From positions 1-20,218 of the forward strand of contig JAVJRN010000030.1 of NCBI GenBank assembly GCA_040218415.1: 20,218 nucleotides of DNA. Reading direction: 5' to 3'. Positions 8,449 through 14,650 of the stretch are shown here, in pieces (position 1 is the first letter of the stretch; each line of letters starts with the position of its first letter). The position numbers and the translations under genes are program-made. The stretch is from JAVJRN01 sp040218415 (lineage in GTDB: Bacteria > Bacteroidota > Bacteroidia > Cytophagales > Cyclobacteriaceae). Below the pieces are notes generated by a model. It did not search any database, was not told the DNA's origin, and saw only the letters and a program-made list of their open reading frames with translations.

Positions 8449-8477
8449 TACACCATCCATGAACGTATATACACCAT
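8449..8477. promoter_or_regulatory. Direct repeat TACACCAT x2, 21-bp period; candidate LytTR site
   Basis: TACACCAT occurs at 8449-8456 and again at 8470-8477, so the starts are 21 bp apart, two helical turns. LytTR regulators typically bind two short direct repeats spaced this way. It sits 15 bp after the LytTR regulator stop and about 100 bp before the small-protein gene at 8578, a position suited to controlling that gene. The 8-mer itself is not a known LytTR consensus, so this rests on spacing and location. Confidence 0.3.
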
Positions 8478-8577
8478 TTAGTGCTACTGTGTTTTTTTGG
8501 ATTGGATGACAACTAACAATTTCATACATTCAAGGCATTGTTTTTATAAAGTTTTCAGCCAACCCACTATTGCCGTC

Positions 8578-8892
8578 ATGTCAACCAACCAAAACCGCTT
8601 AAAAGAGCTACGTGATTCCTGGCTCGATCAGGAAATGTTTAGCCAGAAACTACTCGAAAATTACTCCGACAACATGGGCCTCCAAGACTTCTTGCGATGG
8701 CTCATCGAGCTCAATATGATCAACAAAGCTGCCGCGCGATATTACCTACTCACGAGTGAAGTACTCGAAGCACAGCAAAGCCATAACCTCACGAAATCTA
8801 AAGCAGTCACAAAAATTTCCGTGAAGTACAGCGACTTCTCCGAGACCCAAATATGGCGAGCCTTGAAGGAGTATGAGAAAAAAATTAAATAA
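8578..8892 (+). CDS. Small conserved protein, paralogue of the one at 5035
   Basis: 104 aa from ATG 8578 (MSTNQNRLKELRDSWLDQEM). An upstream TTG at 8497 would add 27 residues, but the added part is unlike the paralogue and overlaps likely promoter DNA. All-helical and soluble, no named family. The C-terminal half aligns with the 5035-5337 product: LIELNMINKAAARYYLLTSE against LSDLDFLKTSSLKQFVLCEE, then KSKAVTKISVKY and SETQIWRALKEYE. The region KAVTKISVKY-SDFSETQIWRALKEY has the shape of a helix-turn-helix. Together the two genes bracket the kinase/regulator pair, which suggests they belong to the same signalling module, perhaps as accessory DNA-binding or regulator-modulating proteins. The 3' end overlaps an unused ATG at 8873. 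Confidence 0.75.
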   Translation: MSTNQNRLKELRDSWLDQEMFSQKLLENYSDNMGLQDFLRWLIELNMINKAAARYYLLTSEVLEAQQSHNLTKSKAVTKISVKYSDFSETQIWRALKEYEKKIK

Positions 8893-8941
8893 AAAGCCTA
8901 ACTCACGAATCACTATAAATTTCAAAAACCTAACTTTTTTT

Positions 8942-10237
8942 ATGAAAAATCAATTACTCACACTGACCTTTATCCTACTGGCTATGTCCAGCGCCATTGC
9001 CCAATCCACCCACACCGTCTCCCAGACAGGAGGACGTGACTTTGAAACCATTCAAGAAGCAGTAAATGCTGCTACAAGCGGTGATACTATAAAAATATAT
9101 GCTGGCAACTATGTTGAGCAGATTACCCTTAGCAAGACCATTCACTTACGCGCACTAGAAAACAAAGAAGAAGTGATATTGTCTGGAGAAATTAAATTCA
9201 ACACTGGCTCTGATGGGAGTTCTGTTCTTGGTTTTATGATCAATAAGATAACATTCCAAACTACCAGCATCGAAGATGTGGTGCTGGCCATTAATGAAAT
9301 AGAGCAAGCTTTTACCACAGGTAGGAATACATTGCTTAAAAGCAATATTTTCAATGCTACGGTTAGTGTTTACTATAATTCTATTGCCAAGGACAATGAG
9401 GGGCCCGGCATGACTGTATCATCCTCTTATGCTGTCAATAATATTCTAACTAGTATAATAACTGCGTATGCAGGTGCTGTGATCTATAAAAATGAATGTA
9501 GTCATATTTCAGTGCAAGGCTCCAATGTCAACATCCTGGCGAATACGGCAAACTATATTAGAACTGAGAGTAATTGCTATGAAGTTAAAATCATTGGCAA
9601 TAAGCTGGAAAACCCAGGGTCTTATGGGATTAGTTGCAGGGCAACTAATACTGCCACATATGGAATTGTAATTGCGAATAATCTGATTCAGAATTGTGCC
9701 AAGGGGATAGAGTTTCAGTATGGTTTGAATTCTATTAATAAGCCTACAATTGGTGCTGAGGTGAAGAACAACGTGTTTTATAATATAGATTTATGGTTAG
9801 TCGCTAACTCATATTCTTTTTATAATGCGTCATCCATCGTTTGTACCAATAACATAGGCGTTAATTACGGATCAACCGCTTTTGCGCTGACAGGTGTTTC
9901 CAATGACCTTCACACTCACAATCTCCTTTTTAACGGTACAGAATTCACATCTGGCACAGGCAATATCAACGGACAGGATCCACTCTTTACTGATCCGGCC
10001 AATGGAGACTTTAGCCTCCGATCTGGCTCTCCAGCCATCAATGCCGGTAATCCAAACTTCCGCTTCCTCGACATAGACAATACCCGCAATGACATGGGCA
10101 TCTACGGCGGTCCAGAGACGTGGGCCAACTATGAAGGCAATGACGCCCTCATCTTCAACATGCTCGTGGGGCCATCGTCTGTCACCGAAGGAGAAGACAT
10201 CACTATCAAAGCAACGGGCATGAGCTCAGGGCAATAG
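8942..10237 (+). CDS. Secreted right-handed beta-helix protein, copy 1 of 4
   Basis: 431 aa from ATG 8942. The in-frame ATG at 8873 adds a basic stretch ahead of a perfect signal peptide and overlaps the previous gene, so it is rejected. The signal peptide (1-21) ends SAIAQ. The opening HTVSQTGGRDFETIQEAVNA and SGDTIKIYAGNYVEQITL is the standard first turn of parallel beta-helix proteins (pectin-lyase-like/DUF1565). The centre has many Asn-rich rungs (ANNLIQNC, VKNNVFYN). The C-terminal part has DPLFTDPANGDFSLRSGSPA, then NDMGIYGGPE. It ends SVTEGEDITIKATGMSSGQ, apparently at the start of a following domain. No polysaccharide-lyase catalytic residues could be assigned, so a structural or glycan-binding surface role is likelier than lyase. 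Closest to copy 2. Confidence 0.88.
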   Translation: MKNQLLTLTFILLAMSSAIAQSTHTVSQTGGRDFETIQEAVNAATSGDTIKIYAGNYVEQITLSKTIHLRALENKEEVILSGEIKFNTGSDGSSVLGFMINKITFQTTSIEDVVLAINEIEQAFTTGRNTLLKSNIFNATVSVYYNSIAKDNEGPGMTVSSSYAVNNILTSIITAYAGAVIYKNECSHISVQGSNVNILANTANYIRTESNCYEVKIIGNKLENPGSYGISCRATNTATYGIVIANNLIQNCAKGIEFQYGLNSINKPTIGAEVKNNVFYNIDLWLVANSYSFYNASSIVCTNNIGVNYGSTAFALTGVSNDLHTHNLLFNGTEFTSGTGNINGQDPLFTDPANGDFSLRSGSPAINAGNPNFRFLDIDNTRNDMGIYGGPETWANYEGNDALIFNMLVGPSSVTEGEDITIKATGMSSGQ

Positions 10238-10252
10238 CGCTTTGAGTAGACC

Positions 10253-10282
10253 GCCTTTTGCAGAGCGCTTTACGCGAAAGGC
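10253..10282. repeat. Imperfect hairpin and repeat tract between copies 1 and 2
   Basis: GCCTTTTGC (10253-10261) and GCGAAAGGC (10274-10282) pair at 8 of 9 positions around a 12-base loop. The loop contains AGCGCTTT, which also occurs at 10236-10243. The following GGCTAATCGCCAAAAGCAAA tract (to 10308) recurs in part, inverted, after copy 4 (14621-14632). This looks like an intergenic REP-type element. It could also stop or attenuate transcription. Confidence 0.5.
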
Positions 10283-10335
10283 TAAAAGGGCTAATCGCCA
10301 AAAGCAAATAGCCATAAACTAAAAAAAACACCAAC

Positions 10336-11583
10336 ATGAAAACAATCTTACTACTTACATTGACCATTTTCACACTAAGTGGCTATGCCCAGCAAGGCCA
10401 CACCGTACGCCAGGGCGGCAGTGGAGATTTTACCAGCATACAGGCTGCCATAGATGGTGCCAGTGCTGGGGACACCATTCGTGTGTACACAGGAGAGTAC
10501 CTGGAGCCCCTCACTATCGATAAGAAACTGTTCATCATAGGCATGTCTGGCAGGGATATGACGAGGATTACAGGGAATATTACTTATTCAGGATCGTCAA
10601 CTCAGGGAGGAATATTTACAGGTTTTACTGTTTTTGGCTATTTGAATAATTACAATTCTGTGGATATTGGTAACATTTCAATTATTTCAAATTGTGAGAT
10701 TCATGGAGTAGTAAAAATTCGAAGAACATATATTTATGATTCACATATTTCAGTAGAGGATGGGAATGCTCTAATAGCATATAATAACTCTATTATTAAA
10801 GGTAACGTAATAATAAATGGATATTCAACTGCATCTGGGGATAGTATTTTATACATTGGTAATAAAATATCAGGAAGCTCATATGGTATTACAATTAATG
10901 GTTCTTATCAAGATATTAATATTTTCGCAAATTCTATTTCAGATGTCTATAATGGGATAAGATTTTACGGTTCGGGAAATACATCACATACTTTAGTTAG
11001 TAATAATGTTTTTGAGTCAGTGAATCGTGTATTTTATTTTGATAATAATAGTAATACAATCGTAATTGCATCGATAAATAATAATGTAATAAATAATACT
11101 TCTGATAAGTTGTTTTATTTATCACAATCTGTTGGCAGTGCAAGTGTTATTACAATACGAAATAACATTTTCAGTAATTATGAGTCTACGGGAGCTATCT
11201 CTGGGCTTTATGAAAAATATTTCAACAATCTATACTCGGGAGCAGGGCATACTACGCAGTACGGAAACCTCTTCAACACTGACCCACTCTTCACCGATCC
11301 GGAAAATGGAGATTATACCCTTCAGTCAGGTTCACCTGCTATAGATGCTGGAGACCCGGCGTTTTTCTATCAGGACTTAGACCTTACCAGAAATGACATG
11401 GGGATCTACGGTGGACCATACAGCTTTGATCAGTACCAGAATGCCGATATGCAGACCATCCAGATGATACTCAGCTCTGTATCCGTACAGGCCGGTGAGG
11501 ATATTACTATTAAAGCGACGGGGCTTATATGGGGCAATAAAGCGGTTCGCCTTGCGCTTACCGCCTTACGCTTTTTCACTTAA
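10336..11583 (+). CDS. Secreted right-handed beta-helix protein, copy 2 of 4
   Basis: 415 aa with a signal peptide (MKTILLLTLTIFTLSGYAQ). Same plan as copy 1: HTVRQGGSGDFTSIQAAIDG, ASAGDTIRVYTGEYLEPLTI, a long Asn/Ile-rich beta-helix centre (e.g. ASINNNVINNTSD), then DPLFTDPENGDYTLQSGSPA and NDMGIYGGPYSFDQYQNAD. The shared SVQAGEDITIKATG is followed by LIWGNKAVRLALTALRFFT, a tail encoded by an intergenic repeat (11555-11571) that lies after the stop in copy 3. The natural C-terminus therefore seems lost. The central third (about 10660-11200) is much more AT-rich than the ends, with codons unlike the flanks, which suggests the ends are homogenised by conversion or the centre was exchanged. No catalytic motif seen. 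Confidence 0.85.
   Translation: MKTILLLTLTIFTLSGYAQQGHTVRQGGSGDFTSIQAAIDGASAGDTIRVYTGEYLEPLTIDKKLFIIGMSGRDMTRITGNITYSGSSTQGGIFTGFTVFGYLNNYNSVDIGNISIISNCEIHGVVKIRRTYIYDSHISVEDGNALIAYNNSIIKGNVIINGYSTASGDSILYIGNKISGSSYGITINGSYQDINIFANSISDVYNGIRFYGSGNTSHTLVSNNVFESVNRVFYFDNNSNTIVIASINNNVINNTSDKLFYLSQSVGSASVITIRNNIFSNYESTGAISGLYEKYFNNLYSGAGHTTQYGNLFNTDPLFTDPENGDYTLQSGSPAIDAGDPAFFYQDLDLTRNDMGIYGGPYSFDQYQNADMQTIQMILSSVSVQAGEDITIKATGLIWGNKAVRLALTALRFFT
11555..11571. repeat. 17-bp repeat CGCTTACCGCCTTACGC, first copy
   Basis: Identical to 13073-13089. The first copy lies inside the last codons of beta-helix copy 2; the second lies in the spacer after copy 3. Similar DNA continues beyond both (TTACTTAAAAT.. 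and GTGAAAACTAA.. against TCACTTAAAAT.. and ATGAAAACTAA..), so the junction between genes was duplicated as a unit. Confidence 0.7.
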
Positions 11584-11642
11584 AATAAAACACCAATGAA
11601 AACTAACATAAATCATTTCCAAATCACACCTTCCCGTCAAAC

Positions 11643-11656
11643 TGAGCTTGTCGAAG
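11643..11656. repeat. Dispersed-repeat core TGAGCTTGTCGAAG in the leader of copy 3
   Basis: The sequence GTCAAACTGAGCTTGTCGAA (11636-11655) resembles a short repeat scattered through many Bacteroidota genomes (GTCAnnCTGAGCTTGTCGAAG). It lies between a weak upstream ATG (11596) and the real signal-peptide ATG (11677), which explains the unnatural N-terminal extension of the longer frame. Confidence 0.5.
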
Positions 11657-11676
11657 AAAGGGTCAAAAACACTACT

Positions 11677-13065
11677 ATGAAAACACTTTTACTACTTTTT
11701 TGCGCCCTTTTCAGTTCACTTGTTTATGGGCAAACTCCCACTATACACTCCGTAGATGCAGGGGGAAATGGCCAGTACACCACTATCTCTGCGGCAGTAT
11801 CAGCAGCAGCCGAGGAAGATGTCATAGAAATCAATTCAGGAATCTACTCGGAAAATGTGGATGCTGGCACGAAGCAGCTCTACTACATTGCCCAGGATGA
11901 GTTGGCTTCTGTCATTGTTTCTGCCAGCACTTTTAAAGTAGCGATCGGCTCAGTGGTACGGGGGATTACATTTAGTTCGGGAAATTCCTTTGAAGTGAAT
12001 TCTGAAGGATCGGCCAGATCGGCAGATGTCACCCTATTGGAAGGATGCAGGTTTTGGAATGTTTATGGGAGGGCTTATTCCAACATTAAGTTCATTGGAA
12101 ATACTGTCGTAGGTTCTACATTTTTCTATGAAGAAGCATTAAATCAGATGCATAATAATACCACTGCTGGAGTCTACATCTATGATCAGATAATCTCAAC
12201 TACTGCAAATGAAAAATCTGTTTATGTGTCCAAGAATAAAATGACCACTTTAATTATCAAAGGAGGGTCTCGGGTTGAAGCGTTGAGTTTAAATATATTT
12301 TCTAATGAGATGGAGGAATTTTACTTTATTCCTGATCAAAACGTATCGCTTAGTAACATCAAAATTGTGGGCAATAGCATTGGGCGTGTAAGGTCAACAG
12401 CCCTTTATAGTATGAGCAATATTGATCTCATTGCCAATAAAATAGGGCGATATAAATCGAGCCAGGTAGATGGGATTTCTTTAAGTTTTGCTCATAGAAC
12501 ACCAAATTTGAGTATCAGGATTTGTAACAATCTAATTGATAGCTGTGCCGTAGGTATCAATATTGTATTTGGAACTTCAAATACCAACCTGAAGCAGACA
12601 CTGCTGATAGAAAATAATGTAATAAGTAGAGCTACGCACCCTATTCAGTTGGATGCTTATTTAGGTAATACGACCCTCGCTGCTAATCATAACATATTCA
12701 CAGAATGTACAGGAGCCATTTCCTATCGAAATAACGCTACCTATTACACCAACAACTGCTTTTTTAATGCAGGTGCCATTCCTGAAGGTTCTGGAAATTT
12801 TGAGGCAGATCCTAAGTTCGCAGATCCTACTAATGGAGATTTTCACTTGCAGGCAGGTTCTCCATGTATAGATGCAGGCTCCAGTACGGTCTCCTCCATA
12901 GACCTGGACCTCACTGCTGGAGATCTGGGCATCTATGGCGGCCCATACAGCATGGAAAACTACGAGGGAGCCGATGCTCGCGTCATCCAATTGCTGATGG
13001 ATCGGACTAAGGTCAGTCCGGGAGAAGACATTACCATCAAAGCAACCGGAGTAAGTGGGGAGTGA
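11677..13065 (+). CDS. Secreted right-handed beta-helix protein, copy 3 of 4
   Basis: 462 aa from ATG 11677 (MKTLLLLFCALFSSLVYGQ, signal peptide). The ATG at 11596 would translate a repeat element and is rejected. It starts with VDAGGNGQYTTISAAVSAAA and EEDVIEINSGIYSENVDAG, a variant of the beta-helix opening shared with copy 4. The helix centre has rungs such as ICNNLIDSCAVGINIVFG and IENNVISRATH. The end matches its siblings: DPTNGDFHLQAGSPCIDAG, DLGIYGGPYSMENYEGADAR, then SPGEDITIKATGVSGE and stop. The last 45 bp are almost identical to the end of copy 4, exactly 1530 bp downstream, indicating recent tandem duplication or conversion. Probably exported to the envelope or surface. No type IX sorting domain and no enzyme motif is visible. 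Confidence 0.87.
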   Translation: MKTLLLLFCALFSSLVYGQTPTIHSVDAGGNGQYTTISAAVSAAAEEDVIEINSGIYSENVDAGTKQLYYIAQDELASVIVSASTFKVAIGSVVRGITFSSGNSFEVNSEGSARSADVTLLEGCRFWNVYGRAYSNIKFIGNTVVGSTFFYEEALNQMHNNTTAGVYIYDQIISTTANEKSVYVSKNKMTTLIIKGGSRVEALSLNIFSNEMEEFYFIPDQNVSLSNIKIVGNSIGRVRSTALYSMSNIDLIANKIGRYKSSQVDGISLSFAHRTPNLSIRICNNLIDSCAVGINIVFGTSNTNLKQTLLIENNVISRATHPIQLDAYLGNTTLAANHNIFTECTGAISYRNNATYYTNNCFFNAGAIPEGSGNFEADPKFADPTNGDFHLQAGSPCIDAGSSTVSSIDLDLTAGDLGIYGGPYSMENYEGADARVIQLLMDRTKVSPGEDITIKATGVSGE

Positions 13066-13072
13066 CGCTAAT

Positions 13073-13089
13073 CGCTTACCGCCTTACGC
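13073..13089. repeat. 17-bp repeat CGCTTACCGCCTTACGC, second copy
   Basis: Exact copy of 11555-11571, here just after the stop of beta-helix copy 3 and before a leader related to that of copy 3. It marks the boundary of the tandem duplication. Confidence 0.7.
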
Positions 13090-13197
13090 ACTATTACTTA
13101 AAATATAATATCAGTGAAAACTAATCTACATAATCACATAACATCATTCACTACTCTCCCCTCAAGATACAAGGGAAGATTACAAACCAACACTACC

Positions 13198-14595
13198 ATG
13201 AAAACACTTTTGCTCATTACCATAACGCTATTGTCGTTTAGGCTTACTGCACAGACATTCCGCATAGTAGATGCTGGAGGCAGTGGGAACTATACCACTA
13301 TACAGGCTGCAGTAGATGCTGCCAATGAAATGGATGTGATAGAAATTAACTCGGGCGTTTATCCAGATGATGTTGATGCCGGTAATAAAAAACTTTTTTA
13401 CAGAAGCAAAGATGACATTGCCACGGTGCTTATCACCGCAGCTCATTTCAAGGTAGCTACAGGATCAGTGGTGAAGGGGCTCAATTTTCAGGGTAATTTT
13501 ATAGTAAATAGTCCTGAAGGAGCTACTTATCGATCCAGCGACATTACTTTATTAGATGGCAATATCTTCTCATCAGTTACTGGTTACAATTATGCCAATA
13601 TCAGGTTCATTAACAATTCTACTATTTCGGCAACATTCACAGAAGAATCGGTTCGAGAAGTCTACAATAACAAAATTACGAATCAACTTCAAGTAAGGAA
13701 CATCGCTAGAACAGAATCAGAAAATGCCACTAACGTGATTATATATAATAATGACATTAGAGTAGTGAGTTTAATTGAAGGAAGTTCTATTAATAGTTAT
13801 CGGCTTTTCTTCTTCAATAACAAGGTCGAAGGAAATGTTTCGGTATATGGAGGTGATAATCTTAGAGGAATATCAGTTGTAGCTAACAAGTTTACAAATA
13901 TTCGCCTTTATAATTTTAATGGATTGTATGATGTGGAAATTTTGGGTAATGAGATAGGTTACAAATCAGCATCTTCATTAGGGTATGGTATTCAAATTAG
14001 CATTAGGTCTTCTACTCCCGTGGCAGATATTTATAATTTGAAAATAAATAATAATTTGATTGATAGCTGTTTAGTAGCTCTTTCAATGGTGCGAGGAAGC
14101 ACTAGCGGTAACGTAAATAGTGGCCGTCAAGAAATTGAGTTTAGAAACAATGTAATCAACAATAGTGATCAATTATTTTCTACAGAAAGCGGTGTTACAT
14201 CACCAGTGGTTTATGCTCAAAACAATATTATCACGAACTGTAATGATCCATTGGGAAGCTATGCAGCCAAGTCCTACTTCATTACCAATGATTTCTTTAA
14301 CACAGGCGACTATCCTGCAGACATCAACAGTCTAAATGTAGATCCGCTTTTTTTAGATCCTGCAAATGGCGATTTTCACCTCCAGTCTGGATCACCTTGT
14401 ATCGATGCAGGTGCTGGTACAGCGGCTATTGATTTGGATTTGACTCCAAATGATCTGGGCATCTATGGCGGCCCTTATAGCATGGAAAACTACGAAGGAG
14501 CAGATCCAAGAGTGATGATGCTCAATTTGGACAGAACATCAATAGATCCCGGAGAAGACATCACCATCAAAGCGACTGGGGTAAGTGGGGAGTGA
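13198..14595 (+). CDS. Secreted right-handed beta-helix protein, copy 4 of 4
   Basis: 465 aa from ATG 13198, giving signal peptide MKTLLLITITLLSFRLTAQ. A GTG at 13114 opens the frame earlier but only translates a duplicated leader. Close paralogue of copy 3: VDAGGSGNYTTIQAAVDAAN, MDVIEINSGVYPDDVDAGNK, HFKVATGSVVKGLNF. The centre diverges while keeping Asn-ladder rungs (KINNNLIDSC, FRNNVINNSD). The C-terminal block DPANGDFHLQSGSPCIDAG, DLGIYGGPYSMENYEGADPR and DPGEDITIKATGVSGE is nearly the same as in copy 3. As in the other copies, translation stops within the apparent first strands of an Ig-like domain. It lies 55 bp before the giant surface protein and may share its transcript. Function is probably structural or binding at the cell surface. 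Confidence 0.87.
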   Translation: MKTLLLITITLLSFRLTAQTFRIVDAGGSGNYTTIQAAVDAANEMDVIEINSGVYPDDVDAGNKKLFYRSKDDIATVLITAAHFKVATGSVVKGLNFQGNFIVNSPEGATYRSSDITLLDGNIFSSVTGYNYANIRFINNSTISATFTEESVREVYNNKITNQLQVRNIARTESENATNVIIYNNDIRVVSLIEGSSINSYRLFFFNNKVEGNVSVYGGDNLRGISVVANKFTNIRLYNFNGLYDVEILGNEIGYKSASSLGYGIQISIRSSTPVADIYNLKINNNLIDSCLVALSMVRGSTSGNVNSGRQEIEFRNNVINNSDQLFSTESGVTSPVVYAQNNIITNCNDPLGSYAAKSYFITNDFFNTGDYPADINSLNVDPLFLDPANGDFHLQSGSPCIDAGAGTAAIDLDLTPNDLGIYGGPYSMENYEGADPRVMMLNLDRTSIDPGEDITIKATGVSGE

Positions 14596-14619
14596 TTTTT
14601 TGGTATTTGGCCATTAGCC

Positions 14620-14640
14620 TTTTGCTTTTGGCAAGCAAAA
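14620..14640. promoter_or_regulatory. Hairpin directly before the giant gene
   Basis: TTTTGCTT-TTGGC-AAGCAAAA, a perfect 8-bp stem with a 5-base loop, ends 10 bp before the ATG at 14651 and 25 bp after the stop of copy 4. No T-tract follows. It could be a weak terminator, an attenuator or an RNA structure that limits translation of the giant gene. Its left half overlaps the inverted repeat TTTGCTTTTGGC (14621-14632). Confidence 0.45.
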
Positions 14641-14650
14641 CTTTATTAAA

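Noticed and set aside
8497..8577. TTG start extending the second small protein by 27 residues
   Set aside because: The ATG at 8578 gives a length and alignment matching its paralogue; the extension is not conserved.
8873..8941. Earlier ATG for beta-helix copy 1
   Set aside because: It would put a basic stretch ahead of a clean signal peptide and overlaps the preceding gene; ATG 8942 matches the MK-starts of the paralogues.
10180..14595. GEDITIKATG tails as type IX secretion C-terminal signals
   Set aside because: Known sorting domains are about 70-90 residues with their own conserved blocks; these tails are short and look like the start of another domain.
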